Shown: positions 1 through 12,916, numbered from the stretch's first letter. The stretch is 64,000 nucleotides of DNA from Actinostola sp. cb2023 (GCA_033675265.1 JAUJYZ010001110.1:400501-464500), one strand, 5' to 3'. Numbers and translations are program-made. The notes: generated by a model not told the origin, from the letters alone.

Positions 1-86
1 AAACACGATTGATACAAACACTCTGTTGATCGATGAGGTGTTGCAATTGTTTGTGGTTTGTGATGAAATGATCATTCGTTCTGCAG

Positions 87-1335
87 GGAAGTTTGGAGAA
101 GTGCTCCACCACGGACGACCAGGCCAAAAAGGAATGGAAGAAACGTTACTTCGTCTTCAAACACTTCCCAACTAGCAGCACAAAGTGTTTAGAGTACTAC
201 AAAGACAAGAACTGGCGTAAGCAAGACCCTAAGGGTGTTCTTACCCTTCATCCTGGCTACGAAGTCGTCAAGATCTTCGACTCAAAAAGAAAGTTTGTGT
301 TTGAAGTGAAGACTGTCGAGCACGTTTTTCGGCTCGCTGCTCACACTGAAGACGAACTGAACAAGTGGATATTGATCCTAGAAAAGGAAAATATTGGTGA
401 GTTATAGATTAACTAGTGTTGACGTACTACAATGTACATAAACCACACCGGATATCGATGTATCGGATAATTTCAATTTTAGTTTCTGATTTGAAACTTC
501 CAGCTCTTTATTCATGGCAATTTCAGTTTAGATTGTTTGGCTTGAGTTTTCGCCTTTTTAAAGTTCCTAGTACCGGCATTTATATCACGTTGAATGTTTA
601 ATTTGTTTACATAGTAATCCTTTGTCGTGACTGCAGATTGTGTGACGAGCATAATTTTATTTTAAAAACAATTATAATATTAATTTCTTATCAGATTGGA
701 TAATAAGATTATGCTCGATTGACGTAATATTAAAAATCCTAAAATCGCAAAAATAAAATACAGTTTAAATTATTTATTCTTGGAGTGCACGTGATGTCAT
801 GGAGGCCATATTGGTTCCCAAACACAAAGCATTCCTCATTAGCTTCTCTTGTTGGTTCATCCAACATGGCAGCTGCATTATTTGGTGGGGGAAACTCACA
901 GAAAAAGCAGAAATTTTAATGCAGTTTTATAAAAACTGGAAATTTAAAACAAACCTAGCTGGACATCTTTGGGGCAGTCCCCAGTGTCATTCTCTCCCCT
1001 ACCCTTTGCCACTCCCTACACCTATATGCCCCTCCCTACACCTCTATGCCCCTCCCTACACCTCGATGCCCCTCCCTACACCTCGATGCCCCTCCCTACA
1101 CCTCGATGCCCCTCCCTACACCTCGATGCCCCTCCCTACACCTCGATGCCCCTCCCTACACCTCTATGCCCCTCCCTACACCTCTATGCCCCTCCCTACA
1201 CCTCGATGCCCCTCCCTACACCTCGATGCCCCTCCCTACACCTCTATGCCCCTCCCTACACCTCTATGCCCCTCCCTGTGCCCCTGTTGGTGGTAGTGGT
1301 GATATATTACAAGGTCATTGGCTTCCTCATTAAAG

Positions 1336-1375
<40 letters not shown>

Positions 1376-3173
1376 CATTTCTGCTTTATCTTTAGTGAAG
1401 TCATTTGTAGTGGAGCCAGTCTTAGATGAGGCCATGACCAAATTAGGTGCCCAAAATACTTGTCACCTCTTCATCGCAGACACAGAGATACGACTCGTCT
1501 CAGCCCAGGATGGAAGCCAACTCGTAGCATGGCCATTCACCTGCCTTAGAAGGTACATGAGCTCACGAGGGAAGTTCTGCTTAGAGGCAGGACGTCGTGC
1601 TCCAACAGGTGAAGGCAAATTTACTTTTACTACGTCACAACATGATGAAATCTACAAACTGCTTGACAACGTCATCAAGTCCAGAGCCGGTCATGCAGGT
1701 CAAGTCACAGCAGCATCATCAAGACCAAGTGAACTACCATTGCACAAAGCAGCTAGTAACGACGATAGCTATGACCATCTTATGTCGTCGCCATTGGCGG
1801 GTGTGACCCCTGTCCATGCACCACACCCTAATTACAATCAAAATGTTATGCCATCTCTTAGTCAGAAAAGTGACAAATTAAAAACTAACGATTATGCATC
1901 CCCCTACGCCCACATGAGAAACCGCGAATCTGTGACCTCAATGAGGGCAACTAAAGATGTTGACGTTGTGCATAATGATGTGAAGTCAGAAGGCTATGAC
2001 ACCCTAAGTCACCAGGCAGTCGATACACCTACAAGCAACAAAGGCATTGATGGATATGACATGCTCAACCCTTCCATGCCATCCAGACTCCCACCTCCAG
2101 CCCCTGCCACGACCCACTCACAAACCCCCTGTGATAACCCTGATGGAAAAACAGAAGGTTTTTACAACACAATCAATACGACCCAGTCAGAAAGCGAGAA
2201 GCAGGCTGACAAAGGTGGAGAAGATGACTATTATAACAATTTAAACCATGGCCCGGGTTCTCCACCAGATGGAGATAACACCTATGATAGTCTAGACCAT
2301 CAGCAGGGCTCGGTAACCAAGCAAGGAGGACTAAGCTTCACGACTGCTTTTGAACGCATGCGCCAAACAAGCTTCAATGTTGATGATGATACATACAACG
2401 TTTTGTCTCACGTGGGGTCCCCAGTGAGTAGCCCTGTACCCAAGGGAGTCGACGCAGGGGGTGATGACTACAGCACTTTGGATCGAACCAACACATCCCC
2501 ACACACTCCCCTTCGTCAAACAAAATCTTATCCAGTACCTCCCCCAAGAGTCCCATCTACAGCAAGTGAGCGCTTCTCTCAAGGATACGACCGCAGCTCC
2601 ATTTCCAGCGTCTCGAGTGGCGGTTCATTCGATGTGATTGGCAGTTTTAGAGAGAGTCAGTTAAGCATGTCACCAGCACCGGACGAACAAGATTTCTATT
2701 CAAGTATCGACTATGGAACCGTGACGCCAACAAGGACGGCCCCAGCGCCACCAACCAAACAAGGTGGCACAGACGTTCCTGCAAAACAGGTCATCCCAAA
2801 ACCATCGAGAAGGACGAAGCCACAAGACATCGACGAAGACAACCAACAGAGAAACAGAAAGAGTCTGGTGTCAAATCTCAGAGCATCTCTCATAGCTGAT
2901 GGTCTAAATTTGCGTAAGATAAGCCCCGGGAAACATGGTGTGAGAAGACACTCCGTCGACGCCATCGAAGAGAGTGACACCTACGATCAGATCAACGAGG
3001 CGGTTCAAAAGGAAGGCGGGACTCACAATAAGAAAGCCGTGAGAAACAAGCTAGTCAGGTCGCCGTCTGCACCGGTTGAGCCAGAGGACATTTACGAAGA
3101 CCCTGATATCTCATCTCAGTCAAAACAGAAAGTTCTTGCGCCGAAACCTGTTAAACCGCGCAAGAAGAAGTGA
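87..3173 (+). CDS. DOK-like adaptor A (PH + IRS-type PTB + tyrosine-rich tail), 5' end outside window
   Basis: Two exons are visible, 87-396 and 1396-3173 (695 residues in the window; the start exon lies upstream). Exon 87-396 follows a CTGCAG acceptor, encodes a PH domain (about residues 1-103, starting GSLEKC) and ends at ATTG|GTGAGT in phase 1. Exon 1396-3173 begins after TATCTTTAG in the matching phase and opens with an IRS-type PTB domain containing EAGRRAPTGEGKFTFTT. The PH-PTB order and long disordered tail are those of Downstream-of-kinase adaptors, which dock on activated tyrosine kinases at the membrane. The tail carries about ten Y-[DNS]-x-[LIM/V] motifs (YDHL, YDTL, YDML, YNTI, YNNL, YDSL, YNVL, YSTL, YSSI, YDQI) plus YEDP, and ends in a lysine-rich stretch. 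The open frame running back to 969 is intronic minisatellite and was excluded. IRS/FRS2-type adaptors are the alternative but less likely family. Confidence 0.85.
1011..1373. repeat. 20-bp minisatellite and TTA microsatellite in the DOK-A intron
   Basis: About 13 copies of a 20-bp unit (CCTCCCTACACCTCGATGCC, with CTCGATG/CTCTATG variants) span roughly 1011-1280, followed by an uninterrupted TTA run at 1338-1373 just before the PTB exon acceptor. The minisatellite lacks stops in several frames, so it creates spurious open frames of repeated PLPT/APPYTS. Confidence 0.95.
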
Positions 3174-3405
3174 ATTGGTTTTAATCAAGATTGAAATCTT
3201 GTCTCTTAATTTGAAGCGTGTCTATACTCGGACTGATTCCCATCGCAGTTTGTAAATTCGTCTTGCTCCACGGCCAAATGTAATGACATTAGTAAGTGGG
3301 CTTTAAGGTAAGTACGCTAGGACATCAAACGCCTGAAACGTTTTGCGCAACCATGTGTTTGTTTACGTTTTATTCGCATTAGTATTAGTAACATTAGTAA
3401 CATTA

Positions 3406-3610
3406 GAGTCGTTTTCGTATGAGTGGGAAGTAGTTACTTGTGCCGTGCGGTGACGGTGCCATGTCCAAGCATTCTGATTGGTTGAGCGTTGTTGTTCTGA
3501 TTAGTTGAGTTATTATTATTATTACTATTGAGCGATGATTTTGCGCGCTGTGATTGGTTGAATAGATAGATATCTTCCGTACCGTGACCGTACTCATACG
3601 AAAACGACTC
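3406..3610. mobile_element. Non-autonomous TIR element, family 'GAGTCGTTTTCG' (MITE), TA target site
   Basis: A 205-bp element begins GAGTCGTTTTCGTATGAGT and ends with the reverse complement, flanked by TA on both sides (3404-3405, 3611-3612). It has no coding capacity. A second full copy is at 32966-33177 and internal fragments lie near 25549-25700 and 25835-25990, so it is a family. TA duplication suggests a Tc1/mariner-type or similar transposase; the superfamily is inferred. Confidence 0.8.
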
Positions 3611-3612
3611 TA

Positions 3613-4076
3613 TCTGCAATTAACTTGTAATTGTCGCGCGCAATAAAGTTATTTCTTGCAAATTGCTGCTGCATGCATGTTGCAAACAGTAGGAGCTTCG
3701 TTTTACTATTTGCGTCAAAATCCCGCAATTTGCAAGGACGAACTTGGTTGCGCGAGACGTTGCGTCTAAAGGCCCAGACACGATGCAACTTTTCTTGCAG
3801 TTGTGTTGATGTTAGTTAAACCTGCTTGTATACTACCGTTTTGAATGACCATTTTGTCAGATATCCTTTAATTTCGAATACTCGAATAAATGGAATGTAA
3901 TAAATAAATTGAAATAACAACGATAAATGGTTTAGACAAATATATAAATGACAGCTCATCGATAGATAGCTAGAAATGAGAATTTATATTGAGATTTATA
4001 TAACATTGAAATAGCAAAGGATTTCTACTATATAGTTTATATGTATATCGATAACACTGAACAGTTTGTTCTATAT
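3613..4076. other. Region downstream of DOK-A, possible 3' UTR end
   Basis: No coding feature seen. AT-rich; AATAAA-type hexamers occur near 3884-3910 and could be a distal polyadenylation signal for DOK-A. Confidence 0.3.
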
Positions 4077-4189
4077 CAGGGGCGGATCCAGCAATTGTTG
4101 AGAGGGTCCAAACGTATTACCAATCAATTGAACCTCAGGTATGACAGGGGGGTTTGGACCCCCCGACCCTCCATCTGGATCCTCCACTG
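4077..4189. mobile_element. Short hAT-like MITE
   Basis: A 113-bp element starts CAGGGGCGGATCCAG and ends CTGGATCCTCCACTG, imperfect inverted termini of the kind common in hAT-derived MITEs of marine invertebrates. Flanks do not show a clean 8-bp duplication, so the superfamily is tentative. Confidence 0.6.
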
Positions 4190-5363
4190 TCTACTTGTAG
4201 AGATTGAAAGGAAAATATTTTGAGACATTAAAGATTTGGAAATGTTTGTATGAAGACTTGTTCCTAATTCCCTTTTGCCTCAATTCCGCTGCAGTCTCTA
4301 TTCAATTCCGACTATTCCTTTGTCCCAGTTCTTCGTCTCCTGCTTGTGGTTCGAGAGCTACAACCCAATGCAACATGAATGAGCCGCTTTAACTCCCTCG
4401 CCCCTTCTCAATGTTGGGGTAAGGTGACGCATCAAGGCTGCCGAACTGTGGTCACTTTCTTACTGCGCGTGTTGTCCAGTTTGAAAGCACCTATGCACTG
4501 CATGGTGTCCTTACAAACTGTGAAAGACCTGTTTGATCGCAAATGTCGAAGTCCCCTCGCCAAAAGTTGCGCAAACGCATTCTGACCGTACCACGGTTAC
4601 AAATCAAAACGAACCACGTTCTTAGCAGATGTGGTTTCTTACAAGGGTTGGACGTAATCGAGAAGTATAAACGGACTTATAGTTTGGTTATTTTTTAATC
4701 AAAATTTATAGTGTGAATAAAATAATCACTGCGAACCCTTCCTCTTTTGGGGAACTCCTTCAGATTTTCTACGTGGTAGAGAAAGTGCGTTGGTGGTTGT
4801 AAACAGGCTACAAACCTGTATTAAACCTGTATTACCACGATCCTTTGCGCGCGTAAACCACTATCTCGAAACTTAGCTTTAGAACAGAGAGTTTTGACAA
4901 AGTCAAAATTTGCAAGTGTGAAGCTGTTGCGTGCTTCATTTATGTGAACGAGACGCTAGAATGTTTGTACATCGATGCGAGTGGTACTGATTTAGGCTCG
5001 CAAAGGATTACTGGGTAAAATGTAAAGTCGCCATCTTGTCTGTATCGTGGATTGCATATTAGTTTTTATTATAGATTATTGGGAAATTATTGATCATTTT
5101 GTCCATATATAATATGTGTATGTCACGTGTCTTCACCATGCATGGTGTTTCTAGATTTGAAATATTATGCAAATTAAGCGGGAAATTGACACAACTTCGC
5201 TCGTCTTTTCTAATAAATTGACCGAGCTTGCATAATTTATCCGCAATCCCGTATCTCACTCTACTTCGACTAGGCGACTGTTTGCGTCGTTATCGAGAAA
5301 ACTTTGAAGAACTTTTACCATCAATTATTATTGTTATTATTATTATCAAGTACGGCTCTAAAG
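4190..5363. other. Intergenic stretch, nothing recognised
   Basis: Only short open frames without family resemblance or splice-consistent partners; no tRNA or repeat array noticed. Confidence 0.5.
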
Positions 5364-5494
5364 TAGCGACATAAGCACTTGCAACATACGCAGGCTCAGT
5401 AATGCATTGCTCATTAACGGTGCCTGTCTTTTGTCACACCTATTGCATAAATGGTGTCCTGAGTCTGCGTATGTTGCTTGTGCTTATGTCGCTA
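5364..5494. mobile_element. 131-bp inverted-repeat element
   Basis: Arms of about 36 bp (starting TAGCGACATAAGCACTTG) at 5364-5399 and 5459-5494 are near-perfect reverse complements around a short AT-rich centre. No target duplication was resolved. Probably a small MITE. Confidence 0.6.
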
Positions 5495-6334
5495 GTGAGG
5501 ACCAGGCTTAAAGCCGGTCAGACACACGGTGCAACATTGCTCGTAATGCTGCTGGCAATATAATTGCAGCGTGTGTTCACCTCTGCAAATGCTGTGGCCA
5601 AACTTATTGATGTACAGTGTGATCCTACTTTGCAATATTGCACGTACCAAATTGCAGCGGTGGACGCACGCTGAAATTGTGGCATTGCTGACAATATTGC
5701 ACCCAACTTTGCACCGCGTGTCTGTACCTTAAGACTGATAATTCCTCTACACTGTACATGGCAATCCTTAACCAGACAAACGCAAATTCTTGGCAATTTG
5801 TTTTTCTGCGACAGAGTATGCGTCTCAGTAAAAGAGAGCCAGTAGTTATAGTTGCTAAAAATTTGTTAAAAATTTTCCTTTCCGGAAAGTAAAACTAAGT
5901 TGAATGCGAAAGAAATGTTTTTCTTTCTTTCATTTCCTTGACTTTTGCGTCAGTTACTTTTGTACGCAGAAAGTTCAAATGTACGAACAGTGCACTTTAA
6001 AGACACTGACCGAGCCCATGATGCCTTGCGAGCACAAAGCTTCTGTGGGCTACGAAAATCGAAATTTGACAGATTTTTCAGATCAGAAGAAAGGTTCTTT
6101 CCTAAACCAAAAAATTATTTAATGTCTATAATATATAGTGAATGTGTACTTATTAAAACATTGGCGCAAGGCATCATGGACTCGGTCAGGGGGTCTTTAT
6201 TGATTGACGTGATCACGCGATCTCTCTGCTGCAACGACAACGAAACATGCTCAGGTACTGCTGCTGGTCAGTGTATAAGTTACCCAGCGAAAGATTGACT
6301 CCATTTATTCTTCACTATGGCCAAGTGGTATTCA
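5495..6334. other. Intergenic, convergent zone between DOK-A and DOK-B
   Basis: No gene recognised. On the minus strand an AATAAA (plus-strand TTTATT at 6304-6309) lies about 25 nt beyond the DOK-B stop and is a good polyadenylation signal candidate. The stretch 5515-5740 repeats GCAATATTGC-like motifs and may be an old repeat. Confidence 0.4.
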
Positions 6335-9300
6335 TCAAGCGGCAGAATCATTACTTTCTTTGCCGCCGTGTTTCTTCTTCGACCCAATGCGAGGCGAGTG
6401 AGAGATTGCTCTTTGCAAGGCCTCCATATTTCTAGACGAAGGAACCGACGAAGGCTTTCCATTATTTATCTTGCTCAGTTCTGCCTTGTCACTCGTGTCG
6501 TCGTCTCTCTTTAAGGTTCCTTGAAAAGCCATTGAAACTCGCTCAGACTTTGGCGCCTTGGCGGAAATGAATGAGTTTTCAATTTCAAAATCGACGGGGT
6601 CTTTAGGGTCTTCATCTGAGCTCGAGTCCATGGCCGCTAGGCCTCTGAAACTGAACGGGGTAAAAGAGAACGAATTCAGTCTCGGAGATCCAGCAAGGCT
6701 CTCGTGGCTTCGACTTTTCCTCCTCGTCTTAGATTGCTTCAAAGCCTCGTATTCTTTGCGCTTTTTTTCTGCAGCTTCTCGATTCTTCTTCTTCTTTGAT
6801 TTATCGACTGTTGCGTAGATCGTAGACAGAACCTCGACGCTGTTTGAGTGAGCTGAATTTAGGTACACAAAGTTGGGGGTAGCGCTGGTCTTGGAGTAGA
6901 GCCCCTGTCCATTTTGGACTACGCCAGTTTCATTTCGTTCAGCCAAATCCGCCAGCTCATATCTCTTACTGCCAAACGCGGGCAACGTCTTCCCTCGAGG
7001 ATCTCCCACCTTGATTGCCGTCTTGCTGGGGTTACTGACCGTAGGAGGAACATCATCTGGCGGTGGAGGGGGCGGCAACCGTCTGTCCTTACGAGGGGGA
7101 ATCGTATCAACTGGAGGTAACATCTCAACTGGTGGAGCATCAACGCGTTTCTTGGATCTTTCAGGTAAGGGGGGAGGGGGTGGTTCGTCGGCTTCTGTCA
7201 GGGTAGTGGAGCTAACAGCGCCCTCCTGGAGTGGACTGGTGCTGAAGTCACCACTCATTGAAAATGGGTCGTCGGTGCCATCTGACTGCACTGCGCTTGA
7301 TGAAGAGACGGGAGAAACTAATTCATCAGAGAAACCTGCTGGTTCACTCTCAGGAGATAGTTCTAGAGGACATAAAGCAGGTTCTCTCTTGTAGAAATCT
7401 GGGGTTCCTCGGAAACTCTGCAAACAGTAAACAAAATGTAAAACCCTGAATATGCAGTTTCAAAGCAACATCGGACATTTTCGTGGAGAAACATTTCCCA
7501 TTCATTCGTTCATTTCTTCAGTTATTTAGTTAAATAGTTTGTTTGTACATCCGTCCGTCCATCCATTCATTTCCCCGTCCACCCATTCATTTTCCCGTCC
7601 ACCCATTCATTTTCCCGTCCACCCATTCATTTTCCCGTCCACCCATTTATTTTCCCGTCCACCCATTCATTTTCCCATCCACCCATTCATTTTCCCGTCC
7701 ACGAATTCAACCAGTTGTATCCAGAAGTCACTTACCGACGAAATGTGGCTGTATCCACTTTGTGATCGATGTAACCCTCCGCGAACCGGCTCTTTCATAC
7801 TCAAGCTTATCTGAGAACGGGCGTGGTCCAAGGAGTCGTACGCAGCAGAGAAACCTGATTGGAGTCCGTCGCTTCTTGAACCAAAACTAGAGTGACGCTC
7901 TGGGCTACTGGTAAAGGTTTGGTCCATGGACGCAGAGAAACTCCCAATACTTATCCTTCCACTTCCAATACTATCAGACCTGTCTATATGTGAATAGCTA
8001 TCCTCTTCTGAGAATTGTAAACAGGAAGTGTAATTCAAGGGGGGATACCTTTCCAAGAAACTGACCAAATATTTGACTGACAACTTACATATAGAAACCG
8101 TTCCCCCCTCTCCCCCCTCCAAGGGTTGAATATTTACCTGCTCGGTTGTTTATTAATCTTGGTGTACTTGCAGCCATGTTGAAGTTATCATCAGGTGGTC
8201 CTGTTGGACATGAAAAGAAACAATTCATCTACAATGTATCTCTATCATATATCACAAAAATATCCATATACATGTCACCTCACAGAATAGCCTCCACAAT
8301 GATTGATAAGCCCCACCATCTCCACTGTCGTGAGATTCTCGCCATACTTGTTGGTGAATACAAGGTGGACTTGTTGGGGGGTCATATTTACAAGCTGATC
8401 CACCATACAATACTCAATTTTTGAAAGGTCCTCAATCAATTTTATAAAACCCACAATTATAAAAACCTACATGTATAATGTGACTGTTTATTCAAATTTA
8501 ATCCTGGATTGAGAAATAGACCTTTCACTATCTAAATATAGAACCCAGTCAGAGAGGTGAAAGTAGAACAACATCTTTCTCCCACTTGACCAAAACCCAA
8601 AGAAGTGCACACACCGCTGGAGATAGAGTACAAACACTAAATCCATGCAATATTTTGCACTAATTAGTACTGCTGACATGTAAATAGTACTAATTGAACA
8701 TAGAAAAACAATAGAAATTATATCATTATTTAGTACTAGTTAATACTATGTATGTTGCATGTGGTTTAAGTGTACTATATAATTATTATAATTATAATAA
8801 TTATTATTATTATATAGCATGTATATACCTGCTGGTATATTCAGGACGCTAAAACGAAGTTGATCATAGGCTGTTGACATCTCTTCCTCGCTGTTGGCCA
8901 CAATTCCAGCTCCTCCACCAGCTCGAGCATTCAATCGCTGACTTGCAAACTTATCAATGGTGTCAAACATTCTGTTGTCTTCTCCAGAAAGAGTATAGAA
9001 CGTGTACTTTCCTTCTCCCATTGGGGACCTTCTTCCAGCCTCAAAGCTAAACTCACCACGATCCATACTTTCATAGTTACGGACAGTAGTCAGAGGCCAT
9101 TGTGCAAGCACAGCTCTTGTACGCTCAAGCGCCAGGGTGATTCCCCATTTGGAAATGTGAAAGAGACAGTTTTGGTCTTTGGCTCCAATGCGCTGCATCG
9201 GTTTGCTTCCACTACCTTTGATTCTAAATGTTTTCCCTGTTAAAATTAATGATAATTTTTAAGCCAAGAACATAATTCTTTAGTATATCAGAAATAACAG

Positions 9301-10172
9301 TGCATGGTAACCACACCCCTTGCAGGTGCAGACTCCACAGTGTAACCTCTCTAAGGTGGACACCCTTGAACTAGCCTCCTCTGCAGGCAATTAACTCTCT
9401 TCGGATATTATTTGGAATTGGGTATGTTTCCTCACCACATGAATCCCAATTCTGGTTCACTGTTCCGAATTCAGAGCTAGCGAGGCCTGTGGAGAAGGCT
9501 ACCCTTGAACCTGGCTTAGGAAGATACTTGATCATAGGGAAGGAATTTTTAGGGGTTGAAATTGTGACCTTTTGGCATTCTTAGTGGGGTTAAATATGTT
9601 TCATGGTATTGTTTGGAGTATGGGTATGGCATGATATTTGTGGTGTTTAATTTTGACCTAGGTTTTTTTAACACTAGAGTTACCCCCTGGGGTAATTATA
9701 ACGGATATGCCCTTGTGAGAAAATTTATAATGAAACAGCTACATGTAGTGCAAAAGGGACCAGACAAGAATGCGTCATTTAAAGAGGTGATTGTGACAGG
9801 GGTTGAATATGTCTTACCTGCAACACGTGGGTTCAGCCTTGTCTGCATTTGCAGCTGCATTACCCACAGATCCATTATAGCTTCTGATTCCGCAGACAGA
9901 GTATAAGTATCAGCATCGCTTGTGACTTCAAATACATAATGCTTTCCTTTCATTTCATTGCGTTTCAGGACTCTATACTGATTAAACAGTTCCATAGTTC
10001 CTCTAGCAATTTGGTTTCTCCAATTGTCTTCTTTATCATACCACTGTATAAATGCTTGATCGCTGGAGCAGTATTTTCGCAGCACATAAAATCCCTTTTT
10101 CCATTTCTTGGAGAATGATTTCTTTAGCCAACCTTTTCCATCATTATCTTCTACCGGATGTTCAAGGACACC
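6335..10172 (-). CDS. DOK-like adaptor B (PH + IRS-type PTB + proline/tyrosine tail)
   Basis: Five exons in transcript order: 10172-9818, 9236-8829, 8200-8138, 8007-7736, 7417-6335 (stop TGA at 6337-6335). All junctions are GT-AG with matching phases (1,1,1,0), giving 726 residues after the start exon. Exon 1 here encodes a PH domain (KKWKKGFYVLRKY ... MDLWVMQLQ). Exon 2 encodes the PTB, including FSFEAGRRSPMGEGKYTF. Exon 3 is a 63-nt linker. Exons 4-5 hold a serine-rich tail with YDQL, YSHI, YDSL, YSHI and YATV motifs and proline runs (PPPPPLPERS, PPPPPPDDVPP) that look like SH3 ligands. The role is inferred to be a membrane-proximal phosphotyrosine adaptor. It is tail-to-tail with DOK-A and shares its phase-1 PH/PTB intron, so the two are probably inverted paralogs. 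The true start lies upstream; see the candidate exon at 11273-11299. Confidence 0.88.
7545..7700. repeat. 20-bp minisatellite in DOK-B intron
   Basis: Seven to eight copies of a unit like TTTTCCCGTCCACCCATTCA, immediately 3' of the DOK-B donor at 7735 on the minus strand. It creates spurious open frames. Confidence 0.9.
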
Positions 10173-10206
10173 CTGACATAATAGCAAATGGATTATTTTA
10201 AAACAT

Positions 10207-10412
10207 CAGGGGTGTAGGCAGGGGGCCCCAGGGTACCTGTGAACCCCCCTTCCTCTGGGTCTACTCTTTAAATTTATATGTTTGAGGAGGGAAGGGGGGA
10301 GGGATTTGGTGATGAATGATATGGAATGTGACCCCCCCTCCCCCCCCCCCCCCCCCCCCCCCTCTCCCCCCCCCCCCCCCCCCCCTAATGCAAAATCCTG
10401 GCTACACCCCTG
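10207..10412. mobile_element. hAT-like MITE carrying a long C tract
   Basis: Termini CAGGGGTGTAGGCAGG (10207) and CCTGGCTACACCCCTG (ends 10412) are inverted repeats. The interior holds two poly-C runs (about 10331-10385) that could be mis-sized in an assembly. It sits in the first DOK-B intron if exon 11273-11299 is real. Confidence 0.65.
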
Positions 10413-11272
10413 AGCATTGTTCTGATCCTGCATGCATGTTGGTTTTGTATAAACCTTAATTGTAACATGAGGTACATGTAAGCATCAACAAATGTTGCCA
10501 TCACTATCCTTCCCATTGACCCTGTCATTGCCATGATTGACATCACTGTATCATCATCCTCATAACCAACACCACCACCACCATTATCAATGCCATCATC
10601 ATCACGACACCACCAATGTAACACCAATAATCATCACCATCATAAACATCATCATCACTCCATAATAATTTATTAACTTATATAGCGCTAAACACTAATT
10701 TATTGTCCTCAGCACTTATAAGAAAGTTACAATAATTTTTTTAATTCAATAGTTACAATTATAATAAATTGTAATTTTGTAATTATAAGAATTACTAATA
10801 TTGAACTAAAAATACTACAAGTAATCGTAAAGTTTAAAATCACGTGACTAAAATATCATGAAATGCAATAGTAAACAATATAATTATAATGGCGGAATTA
10901 TATCAACAAGCCACATGTATGTAGTACTATACATCATTATCTGGCTACAATCAATATATAAAAGGCTACTTTCACTGATCATTTAGTCAAGCGTCGGCAT
11001 AACAGCATGAGAAGATAAATCCTTAGTATATGCGATTGCACATCACTTCATAATTTACTTTGGTGTGTTTATACTGGCTACAGATACATGTAGACATATT
11101 TGTTATAGTTTCATTGCTAAAACGTGACTAACTTGCCTATCACCATCATCTGATGTCTATAAAACAAATACGTAACAATGTACTAGATTTCTTGGGAATC
11201 TGGAGATAGAAGTCATTCAAAAACTTGAGCAATAACAGCACGATTTTGAAGCGAGTAAAACTAAAAGCCCAC
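10413..11272. other. Non-coding stretch upstream of the DOK-B PH exon
   Basis: Contains ACC/CAT-rich simple sequence (10550-10660) and AT-rich DNA; no gene recognised. Confidence 0.5.
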
Positions 11273-11577
11273 CTCAATGATGTCTTCGATGTCCTCCATT
11301 TATTCACTGCTCACATCAACACGAGATTCTTGGTGATCAATGACATAAATGTGATGGATGAATATGGAACACAAACGTTGAAACTAAAGGGCAATTTGAC
11401 AAGAATTCTTTCTCAGCTAGATGTCTGGCACGAGTCAGTGATGATCTCCGTCATAATGTCATACATATTCAATAATTTGCATGCCGCTACTCGAGATCAA
11501 AGGATATTTTTGACGGCAAAATGAATCGCTGATCAAAGATCTCGCCAAAGTCAAAGAGGAAGCCAACAAGGAACAAT
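11225..11577 (+). pseudogene. Unrecognised open frame, possibly frameshifted coding remnant
   Basis: A 99-codon frame (first codon TTG; a TAG stop lies upstream at 11207) ends at TGA 11522-11524. The next frame continues without gap as a lysine/glutamate-rich helix (SLIKDLAKVKEEANKEQ) to a TAA about 50 nt on, as if one base separated the two. I recognise no family. It could be a decayed gene or TE fragment, or chance sequence antisense to the DOK-B 5' end. Confidence 0.2.
11273..11299 (-). CDS. Candidate first coding exon of DOK-B
   Basis: On the minus strand an ATG at 11299, directly preceded by an in-frame TAA, opens MEDIEDIIE and stops at GAG|GTGGGC in phase 0. This matches the phase-0 acceptor of the DOK-B PH exon at 10172 (continuing GVLEHPVED). 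A few residues before the PH domain is the normal DOK layout. The donor is non-ideal and the exon is very short, so this is inference. A plus-strand open frame (11225-11524) overlaps it. Confidence 0.35.
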
Positions 11578-12564
<987 letters not shown>

Positions 12565-12590
12565 GAATCAGAAGCTTCTTTGATAGTAAT

Positions 12591-12811
12591 TTTTATAATA
12601 AAACATTGCGACAGTAGATTTTTAAAAGACGACGTTTCGACGTTTGCTAACGTCATTATCAAGTTACAATGAAGTTAGTGGGAATTTGAATACCCTAACC
12701 CTCACTTTATATTCAAATTCCCACTAACTTCATTGTAACTTGATAATGACGTTAGCAAACGTCGAAACGTCGTCTTTTAAAAATCTACTGTCGCAATGTT
12801 TTATTATAAAA
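12591..12811. mobile_element. Near-perfect 221-bp palindrome (foldback element)
   Basis: Arms of about 102 bp (12591-12692 and 12710-12811) are reverse complements around a 17-bp spacer that contains CCCTAACCCT. Both sides are flanked by TAA/AAT microsatellites. No coding capacity. Typical of foldback MITEs; the CGACGTTTCGACGTTTG core is its recognisable signature. Confidence 0.8.
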
Positions 12812-12869
12812 TTAATACATAATGATAATAATAATAATAATAATTGCATTTTTTTAACAAATCAGCGCT

Positions 12870-12916
12870 ATCCATCCATCCATCCATCCATCCATCCATC
12901 CATCCATCCATCCATC
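12870..12916. repeat. (ATCC)n microsatellite
   Basis: About 12 tandem CATC/ATCC units after a short AAT run. Confidence 0.9.

Noticed and set aside
969..1395. N-terminal 140 codons of the long frame that contains the DOK-A PTB
   Set aside because: These are intronic minisatellite and TTA repeat; the TTTAG acceptor at 1394-1395 and phase match to the PH exon show the exon starts at 1396.
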